Under the pieces are notes generated by a model that saw only the letters and a program-made list of their open reading frames with translations, ran no database searches and was not told where the DNA came from. From assembly GCF_000931465.1 (NCBI RefSeq), contig NZ_CP010892.1, positions 930,001-994,000 of the forward strand: a stretch of 64,000 nucleotides of DNA. Direction: 5' to 3'. A program made the translations under genes and the position numbers. The DNA comes from Pseudomonas sp. MRSN 12121 (GTDB lineage: Bacteria > Pseudomonadota > Gammaproteobacteria > Pseudomonadales > Pseudomonadaceae). This document shows positions 1 to 15,631 of the stretch, one piece after another (within the stretch, counting starts at the first letter, position 1; every line of letters starts with the position of its first letter).

Positions 1-865
1 GCGCATCATGATGCCGTTGCTGTTCGTGATGCTGGTGATTCTCCTGGGCTACAGCATGACCACCGGGCATTTCATGGATGGCGTGCATTTCATGTTCGAC
101 TTCAAGGCCGACAAGCTGCTCGACGGCCTGCTTCCGGCCATGGGGCACGCGTTTTTCTCCCTGAGCGTCGGTGTCGGTTCCATCATGATTTACGGCGCTT
201 ACATGCCGAAGCATTCCTCCATTTCCGGCACCATTGTCGGCGTGGCCCTGCTGGACACCTTTGTTTCTCTGTTGGCGGGCCTGGCGCTGTTCCCGATCGT
301 GTTCGCCGCCGGATTGAACCCGAGCGAGGGGCCGGGGTTGATGTTTGTCAGCTTGCCGTTTGCCTTTGGTAATGTGGCATTCGGCCAGTTGATGGGCGTA
401 GTGTTTTTTGTCCTGGTGGCCATCGCCGCCTGGAGTTCGGCGATTTCGCTGCTGGAGCCGATGGTGGCGTACCTGGTCGAGCGGACTCGGGTTCGCCGCG
501 GCTGGGTGACGTTCTGGCTGGCGTTCACCTGCTGGTTCGTCGGGCTGGGGACAGTGTTCTCCTTTAATATCTGGCAACAGGCCAAGTTCTTCGTGAACGA
601 AGGCGGAGCTTTCCACCTCTACCAATGGGGGGCGGCGGGCGGCCTGGACTTCTTCGGGGTGATCGACTTTTTCACCTCGAGGATCATGTTGCCCTTGGGC
701 GGTCTCTGTTTTGTGGTATTCGCGGGTTGGGTCATGGGGCGCGAGGCGGTGCGTGACGAGCTGTCGATTCGCAGCCCGCTGCTGTTTGTCCTGACCCTGT
801 TTTTGATGCGCTATGTGGCGCCCATTGGCATTCTTATTGTGTTTGCCGCCCAGTTGTGGAAATGA
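1..865 (+). CDS. Sodium-dependent transporter (SNF/NSS family), C-terminal part
   Basis: This is the last ~287 residues of a multi-pass membrane protein that fits the neurotransmitter:sodium symporter (SNF) family, which couples uptake of amino acids or related solutes to sodium entry. The frame is open from base 2 with no upstream stop, so the gene starts outside the window and the early ATGs at 8 and 11 are internal codons. About seven to eight hydrophobic segments can be seen, with the family-like stretch 'GHAFFSLSVGVGSIMIYGAY' around residues 46-65. The next gene starts 8 bases after the stop, so the two may be co-transcribed. The substrate cannot be told from the sequence. Confidence 0.85.
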   Translation, partial: RIMMPLLFVMLVILLGYSMTTGHFMDGVHFMFDFKADKLLDGLLPAMGHAFFSLSVGVGSIMIYGAYMPKHSSISGTIVGVALLDTFVSLLAGLALFPIVFAAGLNPSEGPGLMFVSLPFAFGNVAFGQLMGVVFFVLVAIAAWSSAISLLEPMVAYLVERTRVRRGWVTFWLAFTCWFVGLGTVFSFNIWQQAKFFVNEGGAFHLYQWGAAGGLDFFGVIDFFTSRIMLPLGGLCFVVFAGWVMGREAVRDELSIRSPLLFVLTLFLMRYVAPIGILIVFAAQLWK

Positions 866-872
866 CGCTGAC

Positions 873-1307
873 ATGACGACACATATTCAACGCTCGGCCC
901 TGCTGCCGTATCCGGCGCAGTTTTTGTACGACCTGGTCAATGACGTGGCCCGTTATCCGGAGTTCTTGCCCTGGTGTTCGTCGGCCGAGGTGCTGGAGAG
1001 CAGCGAGGTGCAGATGCGCGCGAGCCTGGCGGTTGCCAAGGGGGGGCTGAGCCAGCATTTCGTCACGCGCAATACCCTGGTGCCGGGCCAGTCGATCGAA
1101 ATGAATCTGGAAGAAGGGCCGTTCAACCAGTTGCACGGCGTGTGGATCTTCAAACCGCTGGGTGAAAAGGCCTGCAAGATCAGCCTGGACTTGTCGTTTG
1201 ACTATGCCGGCCCGTTGGTCCGTGCCACCTTGGGACCGCTGTTCAATCAGGCGGCCAATACCCTGGTGGATGCCTTCTGTCAGCGAGCCAAGCAACTGCA
1301 TGCCTGA
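873..1307 (+). CDS. ratA: RatA-family START/COQ10-like protein
   Basis: A 144-residue protein of the polyketide cyclase/START (COQ10) fold, annotated in gammaproteobacteria as RatA or YfjG. In E. coli RatA is reported to block association of ribosomal subunits, while homologues are also linked to coenzyme Q binding, so the role here is open. The N-terminal motif 'SALLPYPAQFLYDLVNDVARYPEF' and the later 'FKPLGEKACKISLDLSF' are typical of the family. ATG 873 was chosen because the protein then begins at the usual MTTHIQRSALL, whereas the longer frame from 813 overlaps the symporter gene. The stop overlaps the start of rnfH by 8 bases, which indicates translational coupling. No separate antitoxin is expected beyond the RnfH-like partner. 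Confidence 0.87.
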   Translation: MTTHIQRSALLPYPAQFLYDLVNDVARYPEFLPWCSSAEVLESSEVQMRASLAVAKGGLSQHFVTRNTLVPGQSIEMNLEEGPFNQLHGVWIFKPLGEKACKISLDLSFDYAGPLVRATLGPLFNQAANTLVDAFCQRAKQLHA

Positions 1308-1620
1308 GTCGATGATCGAAATCGAAGTGGTATATGCCGCGGTCGAGCGGCAGGTATTGCTGGGCGTTGCAGTGCCCCCGGGAACAAGCATTCGCGAAGC
1401 CGTTAAGACCTGCGGGATCGCAGCGCAATTTCCAGAGCTGGATCTGGACGATTGTCCGCTGGGGATTTTCGGCAAGGCGGTTGCCAAGCCTGAGGTGCAG
1501 TTGGCGCAGGCGGGTGACCGGATCGAAATCTATCGTCCATTGCTGGCCGATCCTAAAGAGGTTCGACGCCTGCGCGCGGCCAAGGCGGCGCAGGCTCGGG
1601 CGCGTACCTCAGAGTCCTGA
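1300..1620 (+). CDS. rnfH: RnfH-family ubiquitin-like protein
   Basis: A 106-residue small protein of the RnfH (UPF0125) family, which has a beta-grasp, ubiquitin/ThiS-like fold; its biochemical role is not settled. The motif 'IEVVYAAVERQVLL' at the start and 'GDRIEIYRPLLADPKEVRR' near the end are hallmarks. It overlaps ratA by 8 bases, the usual ratA-rnfH (ratAB) pairing. ATG 1300 gives MPESMIEIEVVY; ATG 1312 is an equally possible start that would remove four residues. A strong hairpin follows the stop at once, so the operon ends here. Confidence 0.9.
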   Translation: MPESMIEIEVVYAAVERQVLLGVAVPPGTSIREAVKTCGIAAQFPELDLDDCPLGIFGKAVAKPEVQLAQAGDRIEIYRPLLADPKEVRRLRAAKAAQARARTSES

Positions 1621-1640
1621 GGCCAGTCGACAGGCAATAA

Positions 1641-1665
1641 AAAAGCCCGGGTTCGCCGGGCTTTT
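1641..1665. terminator. Bidirectional Rho-independent terminator
   Basis: A perfect 10-bp stem (AAAAGCCCGG / CCGGGCTTTT) with a 5-base loop lies between the convergent rnfH and bamE genes. The A-tract on one arm and T-tract on the other let it stop transcription from both sides. Confidence 0.9.
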
Positions 1666-1676
1666 CATTTCGCCAC

Positions 1677-2204
1677 TTATTGCGGCGAGGTATCCAGAGG
1701 TTCTGGTGTCGGCACCGGAACTGTCTCGACATTGTCGACATCTTTCTGAATCTGATCGAGCAAAGAACCAGGCTTGGCCGGCTTTTCCGGTTTTGGCTGT
1801 TCCGCATTTTCGGCCGGAGTGGTCACGGTAGTGCCGCTGTCCTTGCCCAGAATGGCTTCGTCACGGCTTACGCCAGGCATGAAGTCGCCGGAAAGACTAA
1901 CCAGTTGGTCATTGCCATTGAAGATGACGCTGACGCGTTCCTGCTGGCGTTCACCGCCACCTGGTTGCAGGCTGTACAGATAATCCCAGCGATCGGCATG
2001 GAACGTGTCGGTCAACAGAGGGTTGCCCATGATAAACCGTACTTGCCGGCGGGTCATTCCCGGGCGTAACTGGTCTATCATGTCCTGCGTGACGACATTG
2101 CCCTGCTGGATGTCGATTTTGTAAACCCCGGGGAATGAACAACCGGCGAGTGCGAGCAGTCCCACGAAGGTGAAACTGGTTAGCAAGAGCTTGGTGTTTT
2201 GCAT
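1677..2204 (-). CDS. bamE: Outer membrane lipoprotein BamE (OmlA/SmpA)
   Basis: A 175-residue lipoprotein component of the BAM complex, which inserts beta-barrel proteins into the outer membrane. The N-terminus has a hydrophobic signal ending in the lipobox LALAGC, with Cys at about residue 22. The SmpA/OmlA domain follows (residues ~25-110) with '[20 protein letters not shown]', the classic BamE motif. The C-terminal ~60 residues are Pro/Glu/Thr-rich and likely disordered, an extension common in Pseudomonas compared with the shorter E. coli protein. It is divergent from fur with only 98 bases between the starts, an arrangement conserved in Pseudomonas. Confidence 0.93.
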   Translation of the reverse strand: MQNTKLLLTSFTFVGLLALAGCSFPGVYKIDIQQGNVVTQDMIDQLRPGMTRRQVRFIMGNPLLTDTFHADRWDYLYSLQPGGGERQQERVSVIFNGNDQLVSLSGDFMPGVSRDEAILGKDSGTTVTTPAENAEQPKPEKPAKPGSLLDQIQKDVDNVETVPVPTPEPLDTSPQ

Positions 2205-2302
2205 CGGTGGGCGACTTCCACTATCTTGGCTGGGACAACGTAAACCCCGATCATACCCGCATTAAGAGGAGCTGCGAAGCAGCATCCGCGAGAAAGCTGA
2301 CC

Positions 2303-2707
2303 ATGGTTGAAAATAGCGAACTACGTAAAGCCGGCCTTAAAGTGACTCTGCCACGGGTCAAAATTCTACAAATGCTCGATTCCGCCGAGCAGCGCCACAT
2401 GAGTGCCGAGGATGTTTACAAGGCGCTGATGGAAGCTGGCGAGGATGTCGGTCTGGCCACGGTTTACCGTGTTCTGACTCAGTTTGAAGCAGCAGGCCTT
2501 GTGGTCCGCCACAATTTTGATGGTGGTCATGCTGTATTCGAGTTGGCTGACGGCGGTCACCACGACCATATGGTCAACGTGGATTCCGGTGAGGTGATCG
2601 AATTCTTCGACGAGGAAATCGAGAAGCTCCAGAAGGCGATTGTCGAGAAGCATGGCTTCGAGTTGGTGGATCACAACTTGGTGCTGTACGTACGCACGAA
2701 GAAGTAA
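2303..2707 (+). CDS. fur: Ferric uptake regulator Fur
   Basis: A 134-residue iron-responsive repressor. The N-terminal winged helix ('LRKAGLKVTLPRVKILQML' and 'DVGLATVYRVLTQFEAAGLV') binds Fur boxes. The C-terminal half has the metal-site motif 'GGHHDHMVNVDSGEVIEF' and dimerises. As in other Pseudomonas Fur proteins, there are no CxxC zinc motifs. ATG 2303 gives the usual MVENSELRKAGLKVT; the longer in-frame start at 2207 would run into the bamE promoter region. A terminator follows within 40 bases. Confidence 0.97.
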   Translation: MVENSELRKAGLKVTLPRVKILQMLDSAEQRHMSAEDVYKALMEAGEDVGLATVYRVLTQFEAAGLVVRHNFDGGHAVFELADGGHHDHMVNVDSGEVIEFFDEEIEKLQKAIVEKHGFELVDHNLVLYVRTKK

Positions 2708-2739
2708 GCATGTCGCGCGGACGTTGTCCGTGAACGAGC

Positions 2740-2763
2740 GAAGGCGACCCTTGGGTCGCCTTC
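2740..2763 (+). terminator. Terminator after fur
   Basis: Arms GAAGGCGACCC and GGGTCGCCTTC form an 11-bp stem with a very short loop, 32 bases after the fur stop, followed by a modest T-rich stretch. It lies between convergent fur and recN. Confidence 0.75.
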
Positions 2764-2798
2764 GTGCTTTCTGCTCCATATATAAAGAAGCGGATTTT

Positions 2799-4472
2799 TC
2801 AGGCCTTGGCGGTGACCACCATTTTTTTCGCGTGAGCCAGCGACTCCTTGGTCAGGTCGATGCCGCCCAGCATGCGCGCCACCTCTTCGATCCGCTCGGT
2901 CTTGCCCAATTTGGAAACGGCGGTGTGGGTCGCATCGCTGCCGCGCACCTTGTGCACGAACAGGTGTTGATGGCCCTGGGCAGCCACTTGCGGTAAATGG
3001 GTGACCGTCAATACCTGGCCGCGTTCGCCAAGGCGGCGTAGCAATTGGCCGACGATTTCCGCGGTCGGGCCGCCGATGCCAACGTCCACCTCGTCGAATA
3101 CCAGGGTAGGGACCCGAGAGGTCTGGGCGGTAATCACCTGGATTGCCAGGCTGATCCGTGACAGCTCACCGCCGGACGCCACTTTGGCCAGGGCCTTGAG
3201 CGGTTGTCCGGGGTTGGCGCTGACCAGGAGTTCGACGTGTTCGAGCCCATTGGGCAGCAGCTCATCGCCGCTGTTGGCGTGCAGTTCGATGGTGAAGCGC
3301 CCGCCGGGCATGCCCAGGCGCTGGATTTCCTGTTCTACGGCGCTGGCCAGGCTGGTTGCGGCTTGTTGGCGCAACTCGCTCAGTTCCCGGGCTTTTTCGT
3401 GATAGTGACGGGCGTAGGCGTGCAGTTCCTCTCCCAGGCGCTCGATAGACTCATCGTTGGCATCCAGGGTTTCGATTTCCTCCAGCAGTTTCTGCTGCAT
3501 GGCCACCACTTCGGTGGGCTGGATCCGGTGTTTGCGCGCCAGGGTATAGATAGCATCCAGCCGCTCCTCCAGCTGTTGCAGGCGCGCCGGGTCCGCATCG
3601 AAATGATCGACGAAGCGGTTCAGTTCGCCGACCGCTTCTTCGACCTGGATCTGTGCGCTAGCCAGCAGGTTGGTGGCCTCCGCCAGGGCGCCGGACGCAT
3701 TGCCAATGCTCGACAGGCGATTGAGGCTCACCGTCAGGGCGCTCAGGACGTTGCCGGAATCGCTTTCGCTGCAGTGCTCGACGACTTGCCGGCAGATCCC
3801 CAGCAAGCTCTCGGCATTGGTCAGGTTCTTGTGCTCGAGCTCCAGCTGTTCGAGCTCGTTTTCGCCCAGGGCAAGGTTCTCCAGTTCCTCCAGCTGGTAG
3901 CTGAGGAGCTGGTGGCGAGCCCGCTGCTCATCCCCGGAATTGGACAGGCGCTCCAGTTCCTGACGAGTTTGGCGCCAACGCTGAGCGGCCAGCGATACCT
4001 GGCGGGCGAGGTCGGTCGCGCCGGCATATTCGTCGAGCAGGCGGCGATGGGTGTCGGTTTTCAGCAGCGACTGGTGCTCGTGCTGACTGTGGATATCGAT
4101 CAGCAGTTCGCCGAGGGCTTTGAGATCGCTTAGCGGGCAGGGAGAGCCATTGATGTAGCCTCGGGAGCGGCCTTCGGCGGTGATGACCCGGCGCAGGATG
4201 CACGGGCTGTCATTGTCCAGGTCGCGTTCGGCGAGCCAGGTGCGGGCCTCGGGAATGTCCTCGAGGTCGAAGGTGGCGAGAATATCCGCCTTGTCGGCGC
4301 CTGGGCGCACCACGCCGCTGTCGGCGCGATCGCCAAGGGTCAGCCCCAGGGCATCGAGCATGATCGATTTGCCGGCGCCGGTTTCACCCGTGATGACGCT
4401 CATCCCGCGATCCAGTTCCAGATCCAGATGTTCAACGATGGCGTAGTTGTGTACGGACAGGTGCACCAGCAT
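2799..4472 (-). CDS. recN: DNA repair protein RecN
   Basis: A 557-residue SMC-like ATPase used in repair of double-strand breaks. It has an N-terminal Walker A (GETGAGKS, residues 29-36), a long coiled-coil middle, and a C-terminal ABC half with 'KVASGGELSRISLAIQ' (signature), 'TLVFDEVDVGIGG' (Walker B) and 'VTHLPQVAAQGHQH'. The start at 4472 gives the usual MLVHLSVHNYAIVEHL; the frame also allows ATG 4487, five codons earlier. A LexA-like box lies 25 bases upstream of the start, which fits the strong SOS induction of recN in other bacteria. Confidence 0.96.
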   Translation of the reverse strand: MLVHLSVHNYAIVEHLDLELDRGMSVITGETGAGKSIMLDALGLTLGDRADSGVVRPGADKADILATFDLEDIPEARTWLAERDLDNDSPCILRRVITAEGRSRGYINGSPCPLSDLKALGELLIDIHSQHEHQSLLKTDTHRRLLDEYAGATDLARQVSLAAQRWRQTRQELERLSNSGDEQRARHQLLSYQLEELENLALGENELEQLELEHKNLTNAESLLGICRQVVEHCSESDSGNVLSALTVSLNRLSSIGNASGALAEATNLLASAQIQVEEAVGELNRFVDHFDADPARLQQLEERLDAIYTLARKHRIQPTEVVAMQQKLLEEIETLDANDESIERLGEELHAYARHYHEKARELSELRQQAATSLASAVEQEIQRLGMPGGRFTIELHANSGDELLPNGLEHVELLVSANPGQPLKALAKVASGGELSRISLAIQVITAQTSRVPTLVFDEVDVGIGGPTAEIVGQLLRRLGERGQVLTVTHLPQVAAQGHQHLFVHKVRGSDATHTAVSKLGKTERIEEVARMLGGIDLTKESLAHAKKMVVTAKA

Positions 4473-4496
4473 GAGGGCCGCTCCCAAACTATAGGT

Positions 4497-4512
4497 CTGG
4501 TTATTTATACAG
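4497..4512 (-). promoter_or_regulatory. LexA (SOS) box upstream of recN
   Basis: Read on the minus strand the 16-mer is CTGTATAAATAACCAG, matching the CTGT-N8-ACAG SOS consensus except for CCAG in place of ACAG. The site sits 25 bp before the recN start. From memory, a recN SOS box in E. coli has the same imperfect CCAG half. Confidence 0.75.
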
Positions 4513-4643
4513 TGTTTTGTTTTCGGCTGACAATGCCCGGCCTTAGCTCGATTGGCTTGGTTGGCAGGTTTTTTTATTGCGCGGGGGAATGGCAGGCGGA
4601 GGGCGGTTCGCTCGTTGCAATGCGTTTTGCCGGGGCGTCAGCC

Positions 4644-4671
4644 CTTGAACCTGAAAAATACGGCCCCATAT
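4644..4671 (+). promoter_or_regulatory. Sigma-32 (heat shock) promoter for grpE-dnaK
   Basis: A -35 CTTGAA (4644-4649) and a -10 CCCCATAT (4664-4671) are separated by 14 bases and match the RpoH consensus CTTGAAA-N(11-16)-CCCCATNT. The -10 lies 53 bases upstream of the grpE start, consistent with heat-shock control of the chaperone genes. Confidence 0.8.
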
Positions 4672-4724
4672 ACCGGGGCAGAAGCGTGAGTTGAGCTCAC
4701 TGAGGATATTGAAAGGAGAATTGT

Positions 4725-5291
4725 ATGGCTGACGAACAGACGCTGGATACGCAAAATCTCGACGCCAATCAGGCCCCCGAGGCTTCGGGCGAAGATCTGG
4801 CGGCTCGTGTGCAAGTGCTCGAAGAGCAGTTGGCTGGCGCTCAGGATCAGGCATTGCGTGTTGCGGCCGATCTGCAGAACGTCCGCCGCCGTGCCGAGCA
4901 GGATGTGGAAAAGGCTCACAAATTCGCTCTCGAGCGCTTTGCTGGCGACCTGCTGCCGGTGATTGACAGCCTCGAGCGCGGTCTGGAGTTGTCCAGTCCG
5001 GACGACGAAAGCATCCGACCGATGCGCGAAGGTATCGAGCTGACCCTGAAGATGTTCCAGGACACCCTGAAGCGTTATCAGTTGGAAGCGATCGATCCGC
5101 ATGGCGAACCGTTCAACGCTGAACAGCACCAGGCGATGGCCATGCAGGAAAGCGCCGACGTCGAGCCGAACAGCGTGCTCAAGGTGTTCCAGAAGGGCTA
5201 TCAGCTCAACGGCCGCCTGCTGCGTCCGGCCATGGTCGTGGTCAGCAAGGCGCCCGCACCGGTTTCGCCTTCGATTGATGAGAAGGCTTGA
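4725..5291 (+). CDS. grpE: Nucleotide exchange factor GrpE
   Basis: A 188-residue co-chaperone that releases ADP from DnaK. Residues ~25-75 form the long dimerising helix ('[20 protein letters not shown]') and the C-terminal beta-domain carries the conserved '[45 protein letters not shown]'-type block from about residue 130. A good ribosome-binding site (AAAGGAGAA) precedes ATG 4725. It is the first gene after the heat-shock promoter and is followed by dnaK after 102 bases. Confidence 0.97.
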   Translation: MADEQTLDTQNLDANQAPEASGEDLAARVQVLEEQLAGAQDQALRVAADLQNVRRRAEQDVEKAHKFALERFAGDLLPVIDSLERGLELSSPDDESIRPMREGIELTLKMFQDTLKRYQLEAIDPHGEPFNAEQHQAMAMQESADVEPNSVLKVFQKGYQLNGRLLRPAMVVVSKAPAPVSPSIDEKA

Positions 5292-5393
5292 AATCGTACG
5301 TAGCGCCCCCATCTAAAGGCCAAGCGTTTAAGTGCTACCGCAGTCAGCCACCACTGCTGCGGCAACAAAATCTAAAGTTTCGGGAGAGTTAAC

Positions 5394-7310
<1,917 letters not shown>

Positions 7311-7369
7311 GACTGCTTGTTGGTCGGCCGGTTGACTGCCTTCGTGCGGTGACTGGTAGGATGTCGCCG

Positions 7370-7389
7370 CGCGGGAGCTTGCTCCCGCG
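7370..7389. repeat. REP-like palindrome between dnaK and dnaJ
   Basis: The perfect inverted repeat CGCGGGAGC-TT-GCTCCCGCG matches the core of common Pseudomonas REP palindromes. It has no T-tract, so it is not a simple terminator. It is the only clear structure in the 325-base dnaK-dnaJ interval. A weak TTGACT/TAGGAT promoter-like pair at 7332-7362 (19-base spacer) lies just upstream. Confidence 0.55.
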
Positions 7390-7635
7390 TTGGCGTGTCT
7401 GGAGCAAGCGAAAATTTTTTACGGCGTGCGACCCTTTCGCGCGCTGGCGGTACGAGTGGAAATGCTCCTGCTTTCCGTTCGGGACTACCGCAATTGTCGG
7501 CCAGTCTGTTGGTCGTCCATCCAAGACCAGGATCGTTGAATTGACGTGAGTTGGGTCCGGGCCTGTAGTGGGGCTCAACGAGTTTGGCGGGGCTCAGGAG
7601 AGCGTTGCCGGACGTCCTTAAGAGTGCGAAGACTT

Positions 7636-9577
<1,942 letters not shown>

Positions 9578-9586
9578 GAAGCATCC

Positions 9587-9622
9587 AAAACAGGGCTTGG
9601 CTTCACACTTGAGCCCGGTTTT
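9587..9622 (+). terminator. Terminator after dapB
   Basis: Arms AAAACAGGGCT and AGCCCGGTTTT pair over 11 positions with one A-G mismatch and a 14-base loop, ending in T-rich DNA, directly after the dapB stop. Confidence 0.6.
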
Positions 9623-9754
9623 ATCCCGCTAAGCGATGTTCTGTCGCATTCCTCTGCCTTTAAGGCTCTTTAGCGGTGGACCGAAAAAGCCTTTTTCTGT
9701 AAGCTACAGCTTTAGTGTGTCCACTAAAAGCGCGCAGAATAATTCAGTGAAGAA

Positions 9755-9790
9755 GCGGGGTGACGTGTCCATACGTCACTCCGCTTTTTT
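9755..9790 (+). promoter_or_regulatory. carA: Terminator-like hairpin in the carA leader
   Basis: A 12-bp stem (GCGGGGTGACGT / ACGTCACTCCGC, one G-T pair) with a 6-base loop is followed by a run of six T, ending 45 bases before carA. Its position inside the leader, well beyond the dapB terminator, suggests premature termination (attenuation) controlling carAB. That function is inference. The 9623-9754 stretch must hold the carA promoter, but no convincing -35/-10 pair stands out. Confidence 0.65.
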
Positions 9791-9835
9791 ACAACCTGCG
9801 ATCGCCCTTTCAGGTTCTATTTACGGGAGGTCTTC

Positions 9836-10972
9836 TTGACTAAGCCAGCCATACTCGCCCTTGCTGATGGCAGCATTTTTCGCGGCGAAGCCATTGGAGC
9901 CGACGGTCAGACCGTTGGTGAGGTGGTGTTTAACACCGCAATGACCGGCTATCAGGAAATTCTTACCGATCCTTCCTACGCCCAACAGATCGTTACCCTG
10001 ACTTATCCACATATCGGCAATACCGGCACCACGCCGGAAGATGCCGAATCCGATCGTGTCTGGTCGGCCGGTCTGGTGATTCGCGATCTGCCGCTGGTCG
10101 CGAGCAACTGGCGTAACACCTTGTCCCTGTCCGACTACCTGAAAGCCAACAATGTGGTGGCGATCGCCGGTATCGACACCCGTCGCCTGACGCGCATCCT
10201 GCGCGAAAAAGGCGCGCAGAACGGCTGCATCATGGCCGGCGACAATATCTCCGAGGAAGCGGCCATCGCCGCGGCGCGCAGCTTCCCGGGCCTGAAAGGC
10301 ATGGATCTGGCGAAAGTCGTCAGTACCAAGGAAAGCTACGAGTGGCGCTCCAGTGTCTGGAACCTGAAGACTGACAGCCACCCGACTCTCGAGGCTTCCG
10401 AGCTGCCTTACCACGTGGTCGCCTACGACTACGGCGTCAAGCTGAACATTCTGCGCATGCTGGTCGAGCGTGGCTGCCGCGTGACCGTGGTGCCGGCGCA
10501 AACCCCGGCCAGCGAAGTCCTGGCGCTCAAGCCTGACGGCGTGTTCCTGTCTAACGGCCCTGGCGATCCCGAGCCTTGCGACTACGCCATCCAGGCGATC
10601 AAGGACGTGCTGGAAACCGAGATCCCGGTATTCGGTATCTGCCTGGGCCATCAGCTGCTGGCCCTGGCCTCCGGTGCGAAGACCGTGAAGATGGGCCATG
10701 GTCACCACGGCGCCAACCACCCGGTCCAGGATCTGGACAGCGGTGTGGTGATGATCACTAGCCAGAACCACGGCTTTGCGGTGGACGAAGCCACGCTGCC
10801 GGGCAACGTGAGGGCGATCCACAAATCGCTGTTCGACGGCACTCTGCAAGGTATCGAGCGTACCGACAAGAGCGCATTCAGCTTCCAGGGCCACCCTGAA
10901 GCGAGCCCGGGCCCGAACGATGTGGCGCCGCTGTTCGATCGCTTCATCAACGAGATGGCCAAGCGACGCTGA
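9836..10972 (+). CDS. carA: Carbamoyl-phosphate synthase small chain
   Basis: A 378-residue glutaminase subunit that releases ammonia from glutamine for carbamoyl phosphate synthesis (arginine and pyrimidine pathways). The N-terminal CPSase domain is followed by a class I amidotransferase domain with the nucleophile Cys269 in '[11 protein letters not shown]' and the His/Glu of '[13 protein letters not shown]'. The start is TTG 9836 after a strong ACGGGAGG site; no ATG gives the family N-terminus [12 protein letters not shown]. carB follows after 104 bases. P. aeruginosa has an extra gene between carA and carB; there is none here. Confidence 0.97.
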   Translation: MTKPAILALADGSIFRGEAIGADGQTVGEVVFNTAMTGYQEILTDPSYAQQIVTLTYPHIGNTGTTPEDAESDRVWSAGLVIRDLPLVASNWRNTLSLSDYLKANNVVAIAGIDTRRLTRILREKGAQNGCIMAGDNISEEAAIAAARSFPGLKGMDLAKVVSTKESYEWRSSVWNLKTDSHPTLEASELPYHVVAYDYGVKLNILRMLVERGCRVTVVPAQTPASEVLALKPDGVFLSNGPGDPEPCDYAIQAIKDVLETEIPVFGICLGHQLLALASGAKTVKMGHGHHGANHPVQDLDSGVVMITSQNHGFAVDEATLPGNVRAIHKSLFDGTLQGIERTDKSAFSFQGHPEASPGPNDVAPLFDRFINEMAKRR

Positions 10973-11076
10973 GTGCTCGCCCCTGAAGGTGGTCCCGGCT
11001 TCGGTGGCCCCTTCAGCGCTTCAGAGATTTGATCAAGACGGCTTGCCGACTGACCTGCGGATTCGAGTGACAACCC

Positions 11077-14294
<3,218 letters not shown>

Positions 14295-14298
<4 letters not shown>

Positions 14299-14771
14299 AT
14301 AAATACCCAATGACCGTCCAGGGCGCCAAGGCCCTGGAGGAAGAGCTGACGTTTCTCAGCAAGGTCGAGCGGCCGCGTTTGAGCCAGGCCATCGGTGAGG
14401 CTCGGGAGCTCGGCGACCTCAAGGAAAATGCCGAATACCATGCCGCTCGCGAAGAGCAGGGGATGGTCGAGGCGCGCATCCGCGACATCGAGGGCCGCCT
14501 GCAAAACGCAGTGGTCATCGATGTGACGACCATTGCGCATACAGGCAAGGTGATTTTCGGCACCACCGTCGAGATCGCCAACGTTGAGACCGATGAAAGC
14601 GTTACTTACCAGATCGTTGGTGAGGATGAGGCTGATATCAAACTCGGAAAAATCTCTGTAGGTTCGCCAATTGCCCGTGCCTTGATCGCCAAGGAAGAGG
14701 GTGATGTGGTGGCCGTTAAAACGCCAAGCGGCGTGATCGAGTACGAGATTGTCGAAGTCCGTCACATCTGA
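14295..14771 (+). CDS. greA: Transcription elongation factor GreA
   Basis: A 158-residue factor that enters the RNA polymerase secondary channel and stimulates cleavage of backtracked RNA. The N-terminal coiled coil has the tip motif '[15 protein letters not shown]' (acidic residues at the tip), and the C-terminal FKBP-like domain ends '[15 protein letters not shown]'. It overlaps carB by 4 bases, so it is translationally coupled to it. Confidence 0.97.
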
Positions 14772-14799
14772 GCGAGGGCGCCTGCTGAAGGCGGGCGCC

Positions 14800-15204
14800 A
14801 TGCTTTGGCAGCTGGCCCAGATGTTATGGGTCGGTGGGGTGTGGTTGTTGCATATCGGTTTATTGCCGGCGCTCGGTCAGATTGGCCTGGCGCCGCTGCT
14901 GATCGAAGAAATTGGCAATATGCTGAGCGGGCTGCTGGTTGGTTTTTCGGCGGTCTGCATTGCTCTTCAGGTGCTGGTGTTAGTGCGTGCTGAAGGGCTG
15001 GCGAGCTTGTGGCGGGATATGCGTGGGCAGTTGCTGTTGATGGGGCTCTATGCCAGTGCGATGTACTTCGCGGTGCGTATCGGGCTGCCGGATGCCGAGC
15101 GCTGGTCGTTGTTCAGCTATCTTGTCTTGGGCTTCTCCGGTCTGGTGCTGGTGTTGCAACCGGTACCGGGATGGAGTGGCAGGGCGCGCGAAGCGCACCC
15201 TTGA
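14800..15204 (+). CDS. DUF4149-like small membrane protein
   Basis: A 134-residue integral membrane protein with about four hydrophobic helices and no catalytic motif. It fits the DUF4149 family found at this locus in Pseudomonas between greA and the YhbY gene; its function is unknown. ATG 14800 gives MLWQLAQMLWVGG; the frame stays open to 14749, but that overlaps greA and adds a charged, unlikely N-terminus. It faces the minus-strand YhbY gene with only 12 bases between the stops. Confidence 0.75.
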   Translation: MLWQLAQMLWVGGVWLLHIGLLPALGQIGLAPLLIEEIGNMLSGLLVGFSAVCIALQVLVLVRAEGLASLWRDMRGQLLLMGLYASAMYFAVRIGLPDAERWSLFSYLVLGFSGLVLVLQPVPGWSGRAREAHP

Positions 15205-15216
15205 CCCTCGCCGACG

Positions 15217-15525
15217 TCAATGGAAGCGATGGACGTTGGACAGTTGCTTGTTTACCTTGGCGTTCTTGCGATAAATCAATGCCATTTTGCCGATGACCTG
15301 TACCAGGTCTGCCTTGCCGGCCTTGCACAGTTCTGCAATGGCCTCCAGGCGGGATTCGCGTTCGAGGATGTTGAGCTTGATCTTGATCAGCTCGTGATCG
15401 CTCAAGGCGCGTTCAAGTTCGGCCAATACACCTTCGGTCAAACCGTTGTCAGCCACAATCAATACTGGTTTCAGATGGTGGCCAATGGATTTGTACTGTT
15501 TCTTCTGCTCTTGAGTGAGCGGCAT
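15217..15525 (-). CDS. yhbY: YhbY/CRM-domain RNA-binding protein
   Basis: A 102-residue protein made of a single CRS1-YhbY (CRM) domain, an RNA-binding fold associated with pre-50S ribosomes in E. coli. Visible motifs are 'MPLTQEQKKQYKSIGHHLKPVLIV', 'GLTEGVLAELERALSDHELIKIKL' and 'LVQVIGKMALIYRKN' (GxxxxLYR-like). It is divergent from rlmE with ~105 bases between the starts, so two ribosome-biogenesis genes share a promoter region. Confidence 0.93.
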   Translation of the reverse strand: MPLTQEQKKQYKSIGHHLKPVLIVADNGLTEGVLAELERALSDHELIKIKLNILERESRLEAIAELCKAGKADLVQVIGKMALIYRKNAKVNKQLSNVHRFH

Positions 15526-15631
15526 AATCTGACCCCTGCGTCTGATCTTGTAAAAAGCGGCGGCCAGTTTACCCGAGCGCGTCCGGGACCGCCCAGTTAA
15601 TCACGACCCGTTTTATTTTTTGAGGTGGCCC

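Noticed and set aside
873..1620. RatA-RnfH as a classical toxin-antitoxin pair
   Set aside because: Despite the name, the pair is a conserved housekeeping neighbour of smpB/bamE in many gammaproteobacteria, and nothing here indicates a mobile addiction module.
9636..9839. A 67-codon ORF in the carA leader
   Set aside because: It overlaps the hairpin and the carA start, lacks a ribosome-binding site, and has no run of pyrimidine- or arginine-related codons that would mark a clear leader peptide.
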